Source: Tragulus kanchil
Taxonomy: Eukaryota > Chordata > Mammalia > Artiodactyla > Tragulidae
Direction: 5' to 3'
DNA: 64,000 bases
Assembly (NCBI GenBank): GCA_022376925.1
Contig: JAIOJX010000001.1
Location: 35,434,170-35,498,169 of the forward strand
Translations under genes and position numbers: made by a program
Part shown: positions 1 to 11,417 of the stretch, one piece after another
How positions within the stretch are numbered: position 1 is the stretch's first letter
Layout of the letters: the number at the start of each line of letters is the position of its first letter
Notes under the pieces: generated by a model
The model's database searches: none
The model's input: the letters and a program-made list of their open reading frames with translations, nothing else
Told to the model about the DNA's origin: nothing

Positions 1-59
1 CTGCTCCATTCCCAACACCCTCTTTTACAAAAATTTTTGAAAAATCAGTTACTTGTTTT

Positions 60-700
60 AGATTAATAAGAACACATGGATGAATAAAAAGTAAAAAGGT
101 AAAAATTACACTATCCTTCCACCCAAAGGCAATCACTGTTACTATTGGGTGTCTGTAATTCCAGAGTTTTTAGTGTCTACTTTAACATCTTATATTCTCA
201 AAAAAATTGAATCATACTAGGAAGGTTTCTGTCTGCTATCTAACCTACCTTTCTTCCTTAACAGTGCATGATGAATATCATTTCCTGGCAATATGGATCA
301 CAAATGACATATCTGTCTTACACTGTGTGAGTATTCCTTAATTTAGTTTACCAACCAAACCAATGTGCTATATTGTTTAGGTTGTTTCCTTTTTTTTTTT
401 TTTTTCACTATTTCACCGTGCTGGGATGAACAGCCTTGTGCATACAATCTTTGGCCAATGATTCAATTATTTCCATAGGACAAAGGCTTTACATATTTTA
501 AGGCTTGTGATATGTATTACCAAATGGCCTTCTGCAAACCTTGTGCCAGTGTAAGCTAATTCCTACCACCAAGGTTTGAAAGCCTCCATTTTGCCATGCC
601 CTTGTGAACACTGCACAGCAGGTAAAAGAGGGACTTTTATACAAATTCCAATCATTCTTTGTTGTCAAAATTATTTACTGGCTCTCAGCATTCGGCGGGA
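60..700 (-). mobile_element. Old L1 remnant (antisense)
   Basis: The plus strand reads like the reverse complement of an old mammalian L1 3' region. It has the typical run about a heading tail, a passage resembling 'ctttggccaatgattcaatt' near 450-475, and a later stretch of the kind found in degraded L1M elements. No open reading frame survives; the short ORFs here are not conserved. Recognised by eye only, so subfamily and exact ends are uncertain. Confidence 0.45.
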
Positions 701-859
701 AAATATTCAAACAGTTCTCCATAAACTGGCTTCCGCCAGCTTTCCAAATTTATCTACTTCTGGTTACGCTCTCCACTAGAGTATAACTCGCATACTAGTC
801 TCCTCACTGTAGTAAGAAGAAAGTTGCTACCTCCATGCCTTCCTCACACCAGTGCCTCC

Positions 860-1082
860 TCACTCTCATCACATGGAACACCCTAACTACTTACTCCACT
901 GAGGACTCATTTTAAATGGCCGCTTCCTCCACACATCTGTAGCTGACCACTGTATATCAGAAATCTTTGCTTTCTCTGTACTCTCCATACAAATATTTAA
1001 CAAAGAGCATATGCTTGACATACTCTGTTATCTTTTTGTTTGTATATTTCTTATCTCTCCAACTAGATTATAAATCGAAAGA
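860..1082 (-). mobile_element. L2-like remnant (antisense)
   Basis: The plus strand carries the pyrimidine-rich pattern of a reversed L2 3' end: a clinical-text-like series of 'cctcctcac', 'ctttctctgtactctcc', and an ending 'ctccaactagattataaa'. It lies just beyond the poly(A) end of ARMCX3. Heavily decayed, with no coding potential. Confidence 0.4.
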
Positions 1083-1135
1083 CAAGGATGGTTTCTTTCT
1101 TTCTTCTTTTTCTTTTCCCACCATTAACACACAAC

Positions 1136-1141
1136 TTTATT
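1136..1141 (-). terminator. ARMCX3: ARMCX3 poly(A) signal
   Basis: TTTATT on the plus strand is AATAAA on the coding strand. It is the first canonical signal downstream of the ARMCX3 stop once the false duplication at 1214-3418 is removed. The true 3' UTR is then 2572 down to 2314 joined to 1213 down to about 1120, roughly 350 bases. As assembled, a transcript would instead run through a second copy of the C-terminal coding region before reaching this signal. Confidence 0.6.
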
Positions 1142-1213
1142 GACGATATACAAACAAAGTCAATGCAAATGACAGGAGGGAGCTTATTTATGACGAACTG
1201 GTTCACTGTCACT

Positions 1214-3418
1214 TATGCAGAAGAAATAGTAAAAATATTTCAATCTAGGCAGTGAGATAAAAAGCAACAAACATGTTTTCAGAACAGGTAGTGATATTCA
1301 TTCATCCAGCTTAGACCTTCAGACCGAGTCAGATAAATATCAGCGTTGATGATACAATATGATATTCATTACTCAAAACTGGCAGCAGAAAGGATTCCTT
1401 TACCATATAAACAAGGTGGAGAAAAGGAATAGTTTACAATATGTGTTGCTTCTAAACTACAAAATCAAGAAGTTATTCCTGGCTCTTTGGGAACATATTC
1501 TCAGCCAGTTTGGCCACGAATTTTCCAACTTTCACTTTTACCAAAAAATCATGATGACTTTCAAGCCCCAAAATCTTATCAGCACACACCTGAAATTCTT
1601 TTAAGAAGGTAAAAAGTGAACCTTCGCTGAACTGATTCTGAGTAGGTTCATTTTCCTCCCATTTAAAATTGTCATTTATGTGCTCGAATATGACCAGAAG
1701 TTTAAGAATCACCTCTTTGTTCTCCTTCTTATTAAACAGGGAACCCAGTGAGGATGGTACTTGGGCCCTGAGCAGCTCTCTAGTCATGGCTGGATTTTCA
1801 GCCAAATTCAAAAGGAGTTTCAAAACCTGAAATTTTGTTTCTTCATTTCCTGCTGAAAATAAACGAAAAAAGTCTGAAATGGAATCAGCAAGCATGTGCT
1901 GATACTCATTAGTAACAGTCATGTTCGTAAGCAATCTTAGTCCTGCCAGCTGCACAGATGAGTTCAATCGAGAAGTGATTGTGTCATCACAGACTTGATT
2001 CATGTATATCTTAAGCCTGCGCTGATTTTCAGCATTCACACTCAAGTTATTTAGGACAATTAAAGCCTTTTCCTTCACTATGGGATCTCGAGTATTGAGA
2101 ATCTTTGCAACAATTGGGAGCCCACCCAGATCACGAATAATATCTCTGTTAAATGCGTAAGCAGCATTGTTACCCAGAGCAATTAGAGCTGCCTCAAGAA
2201 TATAAGGCTTTTCAGACATCTCAACCAAGCAAAGAACTTTTTGCAGCTCCTGAGGTGACAAAATAGTATCATCTGATTGGGGAAGCCCTTTTCTGACGGC
2301 TCGACGAGCCGGGTATGCAGAAGAAATAGTAAAAATATTTCAATCTAGGCAGTGAGATAAAAAGCAACAAACATGTTTTCAGAACAGGTAGTGATATTCA
2401 TTCATCCAGCTTAGACCTTCAGACCGAGTCAGATAAATATCAGCGTTGATGATACAATATGATATTCATTACTCAAAACTGGCAGCAGAAAGGATTCCTT
2501 TACCATATAAACAAGGTGGAGAAAAGGAATAGTTTACAATATGTGTTGCTTCTAAACTACAAAATCAAGAAGTTATTCCTGGCTCTTTGGGAACATATTC
2601 TCAGCCAGTTTGGCCACGAATTTTCCAACTTTCACTTTTACCAAAAAATCATGATGACTTTCAAGCCCCAAAATCTTATCAGCACACACCTGAAATTCTT
2701 TTAAGAAGGTAAAAAGTGAACCTTCGCTGAACTGATTCTGAGTAGGTTCATTTTCCTCCCATTTAAAATTGTCATTTATGTGCTCGAATATGACCAGAAG
2801 TTTAAGAATCACCTCTTTGTTCTCCTTCTTATTAAACAGGGAACCCAGTGAGGATGGTACTTGGGCCCTGAGCAGCTCTCTAGTCATGGCTGGATTTTCA
2901 GCCAAATTCAAAAGGAGTTTCAAAACCTGAAATTTTGTTTCTTCATTTCCTGCTGAAAATAAACGAAAAAAGTCTGAAATGGAATCAGCAAGCATGTGCT
3001 GATACTCATTAGTAACAGTCATGTTCGTAAGCAATCTCAATCCCGCCAGCTGCACAGATGAGTTCAAGCGAGAAGTGACTGTGTCGTCACACACTTGATT
3101 CATGTATATCTTAAGTCTGCGCTGATTTTCAGCATTCACACTCAAGTTATTTAGGACAATTAAAGCCTTTTCCTTCACTATGGGATCTCGAGTATTGAGA
3201 ATCTTTGCAACAATTGGGAGCCCACCCAGATCACGAATAATATCTCTGTTAAATGCGTAAGCAGCATTGTTACCCAGAGCAATTAGAGCTGCCTCAAGAA
3301 TATAAGGCTTTTCAGACATCTCAACCAAGCAAAGAACTTTTTGCAGCTCCTGAGGTGACAAAATAGTATCATCTGAATTGGGGGAAGCCCTTTTCTGGAC
3401 GGCTCGACGAGCCCGGGT
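1214..3418 (+). repeat. Tandem direct duplication 1 (1,100-bp offset)
   Basis: Copy 1 is 1214-2313 and copy 2 is 2314-3418. It duplicates the 3' UTR and C-terminal two-thirds of ARMCX3. The last bases of copy 1 (about 2270-2313) have lost single bases compared with copy 2: the AA and GGGGG runs, the GG before ACGG, and one C of CCC. The body is identical except for a cluster of eight substitutions at 1938-2016. The junction lies next to the GC-rich hexamer repeat that encodes the Arg-Ala run. Interpreted as an assembly duplication. Confidence 0.9.
1473..2313 (-). pseudogene. ARMCX3: Partial duplicate of ARMCX3 (C-terminal part)
   Basis: Encodes ARMCX3 residues from about 119 to the stop at 379 without interruption, then loses frame in the degraded junction upstream (missing bases at about 2275-2311). 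There is no start, no N-terminal anchor and no promoter. It matches the intact copy except for eight clustered substitutions, seven of them silent; the other gives Ile here and Val in the intact copy (the CDDTI/CDDTV position). Most likely an assembly copy rather than a genomic pseudogene. Confidence 0.85.
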
Positions 3419-3712
3419 AGCCCTGGCCCTGGCCCTGGCCCTCGCTCTGGTCCCAGCCTCAGTTCCAATCCGGGCCCAAGGTGGGTACCATACTATACCT
3501 TTGTTCTCACTGTTGTCGTCGTCATCATCAGACCAGTCATTGTACCTGGCCCCAGGACAGTCCCCAACATCATCCACATCCCCAGATCCACCCTCCGCCA
3601 TTTTCTCCTTGCTCTGTTTTCTTCCCCTGGTCAGTCTATAAATGCAATAGCAGGCGCCAGCCCCAATCACCAGTCCCGCGGTCACCCAGCCTACTTTCCT
3701 GGCGTAGCCCAT
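2573..3712 (-). CDS. ARMCX3: Armadillo repeat-containing X-linked protein 3 (ALEX3)
   Basis: Complete 379-residue protein in one coding exon, the expected length for ARMCX3. Known role of the family member: an outer mitochondrial membrane protein that works with Miro/TRAK adaptors in mitochondrial distribution, notably in neurons. Visible: an N-terminal hydrophobic anchor at about residues 9-25 followed by basic residues; an acidic run (DDDDD) at about 62-66; the WYPPWARIG motif at about 75-83; an Arg-Ala repeat at about 89-98; then armadillo-like helical repeats from about 118 to the end, closing with FPKSQE. I chose the ATG at 3712 (MGYARKVGW) rather than the in-frame ATG ten codons upstream, because the family starts with MG(Y/R)AR. 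A possible last-exon splice acceptor lies near 3764 (reverse of a pyrimidine-rich stretch ending CCCAG). Head to head with ARMCX6. Only this copy is intact. Confidence 0.97.
   Translation of the reverse strand: MGYARKVGWVTAGLVIGAGACYCIYRLTRGRKQSKEKMAEGGSGDVDDVGDCPGARYNDWSDDDDDNSENKGIVWYPPWARIGTEAGTRARARARARATRARRAVQKRASPNSDDTILSPQELQKVLCLVEMSEKPYILEAALIALGNNAAYAFNRDIIRDLGGLPIVAKILNTRDPIVKEKALIVLNNLSVNAENQRRLKIYMNQVCDDTVTSRLNSSVQLAGLRLLTNMTVTNEYQHMLADSISDFFRLFSAGNEETKFQVLKLLLNLAENPAMTRELLRAQVPSSLGSLFNKKENKEVILKLLVIFEHINDNFKWEENEPTQNQFSEGSLFTFLKEFQVCADKILGLESHHDFLVKVKVGKFVAKLAENMFPKSQE
3420..3451 (+). repeat. Hexamer repeat encoding the Arg-Ala run of ARMCX3
   Basis: Tandem GGCCCT/CCCTGG units within the ARMCX3 coding sequence translate to alternating Arg and Ala at about residues 89-98. 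The same tract recurs at 4493-4524 in duplication 2. It is a natural place for polymerase slippage and sequencing trouble, and the junction of duplication 1 falls immediately beside it. Confidence 0.8.
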
Positions 3713-4263
3713 GCAATCGTCCCTGATGGGATCAGGGACCAAGGAACAGAGTTGTCACTCAGGCTGGGAGAGGAGGGCTACGGGCCTGGCCTGGGTGCAG
3801 GCTTGCAGAGGATGATCTTCGGTCACTTCAAGGCCACAACAGCTGATTCTGGAGGTGGACCTAGCGGTGGAGGAAGGAAATGGGGTTTGAATTTCTCTTC
3901 TCCTTGTGTTATACCCTGCAGAGAGCTGCACAGAGCGACAAATAAATGAGTTCTTGGTAGGAAACGTAGATTGTTAACAAACTCCCCCCGATTTCACTCT
4001 TCCCACCCCACCTCGTTCCCAAGGTAGATAAAGGCAACAGAGTCCATAGTCTCTGCTGGGGTCTCAGCCACCCCATACTCAGGTGTTCCCAGGGAGTGAC
4101 ATCCTTGCACTAACCTCCTCCAGATGGGCAGTTTGCTCCTTCTTCCCTGCCCTGGAGGTGTGCCACGCCCAACAACCCTTGCAATCTGCAGAGAGACCAG
4201 AGCCAGTGAGAACTTAAGCCTTGATGGATTGACTGTTGGTTCATTCGTTGCTTTCCTGATTCA

Positions 4264-4827
<564 letters not shown>

Positions 4828-5720
4828 TCACTCAGGCTGGGAGAGGAGGGCTACGGGCCTGGCCTGGGTGCAGGCTTGCAGAGGATGATCTTCGGTCACT
4901 TCAAGGCCACAACAGCTGATTCTGGAGGTGGACCTAGCGGTGGAGGAAGGAAATGGGGTTTGAATTTCTCTTCTCCTTGTGTTATACCCTGCAGAGAGCT
5001 GCACAGAGCGACAAATAAATGAGTTCTTGGTAGGAAACGTAGATTGTTAACAAACTCCCCCCGATTTCACTCTTCCCACCCCACCTCGTTCCCAAGGTAG
5101 ATAAAGGCAACAGAGTCCATAGTCTCTGCTGGGGTCTCAGCCACCCCATACTCAGGTGTTCCCAGGGAGTGACATCCTTGCACTAACCTCCTCCAGATGG
5201 GCAGTTTGCTCCTTCTTCCCTGCCCTGGAGGTGTGCCACGCCCAACAACCCTTGCAATCTGCAGAGAGACCAGAGCCAGTGAGAACTTAAGCCTTGATGG
5301 ATTGACTGTTGGTTCATTCGTTGCTTTCCTGATTCACCTAGCTAGGTAGTCAGGTTGCAAAAGAAAAAAAAAAAAAAAAAAACACCTCTCTATGCCATCC
5401 GAAACATGCACATGCCTGCCCCTTTCCTTAGCCTGAAATGGGAGAGATGTTAGGGAAATAATAACATGGGGTGAGCCTGTTCCACCGTGGGCAATTTCCA
5501 ACCCCTCCCCCATTGCAGGCAGCCCCCACGCCCACACCGACCTCTAGTGATCTGAGGAAACTTCCTCCCTCGTTTAAACTGTTGCCACCTGCTACAGCAG
5601 ACCTGCAGGATGACAGATCGAAAACATGGGGACTAACTGCTGTTGAGAGAAGAGGATTATAAACAAACTATCTGATAGGTTTCCCTTCTGTCATTCTCCC
5701 CCACCCCACCCAATCCCCCT

Positions 5721-5766
5721 ACCGCGACACACGCGCGCGCGCACGCACACACACACACACACACAC
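5721..5766 (+). repeat. CG/CA dinucleotide microsatellite
   Basis: Alternating purine-pyrimidine tract, first CG-rich (cgcgcgcgc) and then (CA)n, inside the ARMCX3 upstream CpG-rich region. Such tracts can be length-polymorphic. Confidence 0.85.
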
Positions 5767-5939
5767 TGCACGCCATTTCGCCACAGTCCCGAGAGTGTGA
5801 GAAAGAAACACACTCAGACTCAGACCTAACCTAGATTATCGCCACCTCTGGTTTCTTCCCACCCCACCCTCCCACCGCCCCTGTTAGGGTCCCCAAATGG
5901 TCTTACCCTCAAATCGACCTTCACCGATCGGGGTTAATT

Positions 5940-6700
5940 TCCTTCCTCTTCTCTAGCCTGGCGTGGTGCCGCAACCTACGGAAAGACTGGCAACCCGGGA
6001 GAGGCTCGGACCCACAAGACACTGAGCCATGGTCAGGAAGGCGCAGTCACAGTCAGAAAGACGGGAAACTGCCGCGACCGAGTGTTTGGTGGACGGACCG
6101 GTCCCCAGAACAGAAAAGTCTGTCCTAATTCGGAGGCCTGGGTTGTCAAAGGTTTCCCACCCCTTCGACCCCCTCGGGGTTCTGCTGACACATCACGCTG
6201 CACCTCCTCTCCCCATGTCCAGCCTTTCCCCTCTGACACTGTCCCAGAGGACTGGGGGCCAATACCCAGGCCACAGCTCCCTTTCCAGCTTACCGCCTCG
6301 GTTCCCACCAGATTCCCACGTCCCGATCTCCGAGCTCCTCCCCAAACACCCTCCTGCTCACCATTTCACAGCATTGAAATGGGCTGCGGGCGGGACAGGC
6401 GTCTTGCAAAGCCGGCGGCGAGTAGAAGAGACGACGGAGGCACCCCAGGACCCGCGACAGTTTCCGCCCTGCACTCTCGGCCACCCCCACCTTCTGGAAT
6501 CTCCCAGGCACTGACCTGCAAGGATCTGGGACAATCTCCTTCTCCTCCTCCTTCGTTCCTCTGCAGCAAGCCCGCTGGCCCTCAGGGCAATGGGGAGCTG
6601 GTACTCAGACGGGAACAACGACCAGAACAAGAAGGACTTCTGCACACGTCAGCTCTTGGTCACGTGAGACCTACGTCATCCACCAACTCGGGTCCCCAAT
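5940..6700 (-). promoter_or_regulatory. ARMCX3: ARMCX3 CpG-rich promoter region with CRE and E-box
   Basis: GC- and CpG-rich segment upstream of ARMCX3 in otherwise AT-rich DNA. At its distal edge lie a half CRE (CGTCA, 6647-6651), an E-box CACGTGAG (6661-6668) and a CRE-like TACGTCAT (6672-6679), packed within about 33 bases. No TATA box is evident. A non-coding first exon probably starts just on the ARMCX3 side, as in other ARMCX genes; the exact start site cannot be read from sequence. Open frames on both strands here are by-products of high GC. Confidence 0.6.
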
Positions 6701-7268
6701 TTCCCCTCCCACCAGCAGTGCGGCAGAAGATGGCCCGCCCCCCTCCATTCCCTCCCCCATACCAGGCCTTGTTACTCTTTTTTCTTTGCTAATCCCATCT
6801 CCCTGTAGTTGTGCTTGCCTTCTTCTGACTACCAGAAAGGGACAGCATCTTCCCCTGGGGTTACTGGCTACTTGTACTTTTTGAAAAATTGCCTCTTCCT
6901 TCCCTAGGCTCCTGGGACAGTAGCCTGTCCTTGCACCTCCTCTCTTCCAGCTATAAATGTCTACCATTTCCTCTGAAATCTAGTCCCAGATCTGAAAAGA
7001 AAAAGCCGTCAGAAAAGGAGACCTGAAGTGAGTGCAGTTTTTTTCCCTTTCTTAATGTTGTTTTTGTTCTTTCAGTTCTGCCCTTTCCCACCCCCAGACT
7101 GCATTCTTTTTATGAGAAAAAACGGCTGTAAAGCTATTTTCATTTGGGGAAAAAAAAGAGTGGGAGAATTATGTTGGGTGATGGCCTCCAAAAGTCCCAC
7201 ATTTTCTCACTTGTAGGGAGTGTTACACACTTCAGTCAAAGCAATCTTAGTGTCTTCTGGGGCCTAGC
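6701..7268. other. Intergenic, no gene seen
   Basis: Moderate-GC sequence between the ARMCX3 promoter and the first intergenic duplication. Short frames on both strands show no recognisable domain, and I see no clear repeat family. Confidence 0.5.
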
Positions 7269-9395
7269 ACATAACAATCCTGAATGAGCTCATCAGTGTG
7301 TCTGAGAATACATAAATCTTCTGACTAGGCCGGTCTTCTAAACAAGAGAGCTACAGACATTCACTCTCATCAGTTAGCGGGGAAAAGTCCAGAACCCTCA
7401 GAAGCCACTGACACAGAAAAGGTTGAGTGGTAACAAGTATGGCGTGTATGTCTGTCAGAGAGAGAGGCATCCACACCGACAAAGTGAGTGAGATACAAGC
7501 AACAGTACAAAATATACAAACAGACATCATTATCTTTAAATGAAATAGGTGTTAGAGGCATGAGACCCAGTCAAAACTGGTTGAACTTGGCATCTAGCAA
7601 TTAGTGTAAAGCTGACTACTTTGATTAACTCAACAACTCACCTGTCAGCAATGAGTAAACTTTTAATTAAGAATGGGAAAAAAATAATATCATTACACAG
7701 GGTCTACAGTGTGATATGCTCGGATAGTTAAGATATAAGGTTATTATCAGAGTATAAAATGTTTAAGATCCACAGACAATATGGGAGTGCACAAAGAGAC
7801 TGGGAAATTTGGGAACAGGCAAAATTCCAGAGAAATTCATATCAACATAACAGTACTAGGGTATGACTAAAGCATTTTTTCTTCCATTTTTATTGAGATA
7901 CAAGTGATAGACAATGCTACGTACGTTTAAGGTGAACAGGATATAATTGAAATTTAGTAAGCAGAAACCAAATCAGCTATATGATTCTGTGTTTAGAAAG
8001 ATCACGTGCAGTGAAGGGACTTATTCAAATAGGAATATATGAAAAGGAGAGTCCGAGGAAAGTGTTGATAGTTCCCACCCAAGCACTGTCTGAAGGAGAA
8101 GGAGTCTTGGCTAAGATGAGTGGAAAAATTAGCTTTCTCTGGCAGAGCCATCCCTGTGATGTGTAAGTGTACTTCAGGTTTCTTAGCTGAAAGCCACTTC
8201 TTAAAGTGCACCCATGTCCTTGCTCTCTGATTGCAGGCAGGTTCACCACGCAACTTTCTGAGGTTGTGGCTTCCCAAGTAGTAGCTTGCCAGCAGGGAGC
8301 GAAGGAGCTGGTAAAACTGAACCAGAAACCTTAGTGGGTAACATAACAATCCTGAATGAGCTCATCAGTGTGTCTGAGAATACATAAATCTTCTGACTAG
8401 GCCGGTCTTCTAAACAAGAGAGCTACAGACATTCACTCTCATCAGTTAGCGGGGAAAAGTCCAGAACCCTCAGAAGCCACTGACACAGAAAAGGTTGAGT
8501 GGTAACAAGTATGGCGTGTATGTCTGTCAGAGAGAGAGGCATCCACACCGACAAAGTGAGTGAGATACAAGCAACAGTACAAAATATACAAACAGACATC
8601 ATTATCTTTAAATGAAATAGGTGTTAGAGGCATGAGACCCAGTCAAAACTGGTTGAACTTGGCATCTAGCAATTAGTGTAAAGCTGACTACTTTGATTAA
8701 CTCAACAACTCACCTGTCAGCAATGAGTAAACTTTTAATTAAGAATGGGAAAAAAATAATATCATTACACAGGGTCTACAGTGTGATATGCTCGGATAGT
8801 TAAGATATAAGGTTATTATCAGAGTATAAAATGTTTAAGATCCACAGACAATATGGGAGTGCACAAAGAGACTGGGAAATTTGGGAACAGGCAAAATTCC
8901 AGAGAAATTCATATCAACATAACAGTACTAGGGTATGACTAAAGCATTTTTTCTTCCATTTTTATTGAGATACAAGTGATAGACAATGCTACGTACGTTT
9001 AAGGTGAACAGGATATAATTGAAATTTAGTAAGCAGAAACCAAATCAGCTATATGATTCTGTGTTTAGAAAGATCACGTGCAGTGAAGGGACTTATTCAA
9101 ATAGGAATATATGAAAAGGAGAGTCCGAGGAAAGTGTTGATAGTTCCCACCCAAGCACTGTCTGAAGGAGAAGGAGTCTTGGCTAAGATGAGTGGAAAAA
9201 TTAGCTTTCTCTGGCAGAGCCATCCCTGTGATGTGTAAGTGTACTTCAGGTTTCTTAGCTGAAAGCCACTTCTTAAAGTGCACCCATGTCCTTGCTCTCT
9301 GATTGCAGGCAGGTTCACCACGCAACTTTCTGAGGTTGTGGCTTCCCAAGTAGTAGCTTGCCAGCAGGGAGCGAAGGAGCTGGTAAAACTGACAG
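7269..9395 (+). repeat. Tandem direct duplication 3 (1,072-bp offset)
   Basis: Copy 1 is 7269-8340 and copy 2 is 8341 to about 9395. Bodies are identical by eye. The last 20 or so bases of copy 1 (8318-8340) are a corrupted version of 9390-9415, with an extra AC and missing CT. Contains non-coding DNA with an L1-like scrap. Assembly artefact. Confidence 0.9.
7875..7960 (-). mobile_element. L1-like 3' scrap
   Basis: A stretch with 'tttttattgagatacaagtg' and 'gtttaaggtgaacagg' resembles the reverse complement of the conserved L1 3' end. Repeated at 8947-9032 because of duplication 3. Too short to classify. Confidence 0.4.
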
Positions 9396-11417
9396 AAACC
9401 TCTAGTAACCCTGACCGTTGTACTTCTCAGGATGAATTTTTCATTTTCTATTTCCTTGTGAGCTTTAGCTTCCCTTGCAGCCTTCTTACTGGGAGAGAAT
9501 GCAGAGATCCATGGGTTTGGGCATTCAGACATAGTTTTATATATGTCTCTCTGAATGGGAGTCTTTCTTTGACAGAGGCATCTGCTCTCACTGTACAGAC
9601 AAAATCAGGTATTACTCATGAAGGGACAAGCACAGGACTCTGAACTGTAGATGTGACCGGGTGGAATCCTGTCAAGGAATTCAGGTAGCTTTGGCCTAGA
9701 AGTCAGCCTTGTGTACCACCATTTCAGAACTGCCCTCTCTAATGTTCAGACCAATGTAAAGACTGCTGCGGCAAATAGGCCTCAGTCACAGCTGGACAAA
9801 GAATTCCTATCCAAAATAGTTAGAGAGCCCCTGCAAATCAGCAGTAACCTCTGAAACAGTTTACATTTCTCTCTGGGAAAAGAAAGGAAGTGCACGTTAC
9901 ATGCATTTTCCCAGCAAAAGGGTGGGCATCATGCCCAAAACAAACTGATTTAATGAAATTTAAACCTTGAGCAAAGACAGAAAACCAAACATCAGTGGAA
10001 GCATGGCGTATATCAATTCCTCCTATCTCGACATCTCAGAGCTGGTGCTAGTCTTCAACATTCTCTCATTGTTTAAGTTAAACACATTTGATTTCTGTTG
10101 CTTGCAATAAAAAAAAGTTAGCTAACATACAATGCAGAAACAAATAACATAATACAAAAAGTAGTACAGCTTCTAAAGATAACAATCTTCTATCATTTAT
10201 TTTTATCATCCAACCAAATTCCATTAGTGTTACCATCTGCTGATTCTTTTCTGTTTTAGAATACATTATAAATCACACATCATATATAACCATATACTGA
10301 TTTAATCCAAAAGGTTCCTTTGGACAGTGGCTTCACGTACTCTTTTGAAGGCTTGTTTGAGGGATTGCTTAAGGATTTTTCCCTTTTTGCTTTTGAAATG
10401 GTATGTCGGGCAAGTAGCATGCCCTTAAATAAATATTTGCTGGTGGATGCATAATGGAAAGAAAAACAGATTTTAAATGCCAGCGCCCAGGTTCTTTGGT
10501 AGGAATTGTGGATACAATGTAAGAGAACTGAAAGGGTTATCATTCCCTTGGGGTTTAGGAAGTTTCAGAGAGGGAGTGGATCCAAACAGGAAAGGTCCGA
10601 CAGCATGGGAGAATGGTGCTCAGGGGTTATACTTTGGGATAATTGAAAAATATACCAAAGGGGAGAGACCTTTTTTACTAATGAGGAGAGGTAAGAGTAG
10701 ACTTCTGTCCCTAAGCCTGGCTAAGAGTTGTGAAAATGAGTCCTTACTGTAGCGCCACATCCATAACACCTGTTTTTGTTAAGTTTTACATACTCCTTAG
10801 TTCTTCCTCATATATACATTCAAAATAGATAAAAGCCAATTCTAAGTTCTTAGCAGCCAAAAGATGAATGATAGACAGGTAAACCTGCAAGCTCTGTAAG
10901 TCTTCATAAACAGGATTCACTTCCCTCGGAGAAGTGAAATAACAGGTGATGCAAAGAACAGTCGAGGGAAATGATGGTAAAATAGATGAGGCAGGGGTTA
11001 GAGAAATGAGTTGTAATGCTGGTGTGTTTGAACTATAAAGTTGAAGGAAGACCAGAAAGTTGTGACATGTTCTTGACTTCTGAATTTTCACCGGCAAGGC
11101 ACTCTGGGCTTCCTGGTTCACCTCCTGAAAGAGCCTCCCCCCACACAGGGGCCCCTGACCCAGGGAGCTTCCTGCTGGGGTGTCAGGTTTCAGCGTTCTG
11201 AGAAAGAAGCTGCTTGAAGGGTTTATATTTAGAGTATGACTCCCCAGCCGGACAGCTGGATGTCTGGGGACTAACTTCTGCAGACTTTGTACCTACCTTT
11301 CTGGGATTCTTCTGAGGGGCTTGTATGGGTGGTGCAGTGAAACTGTAACAGAAGGTAACAGAAGGCAGAGATGAAAAGATCTCTTTTTTTCCTGGCCGCT
11401 GCAGTTTGGGATCCTAT
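9396..11417. other. Intergenic, no gene seen
   Basis: Mixed-composition DNA between ARMCX3 and ARMCX6. The open frames are under 125 codons, lack conserved motifs and are not supported by neighbouring splice or promoter signals. I recognise no intact mobile element here. Confidence 0.5.
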
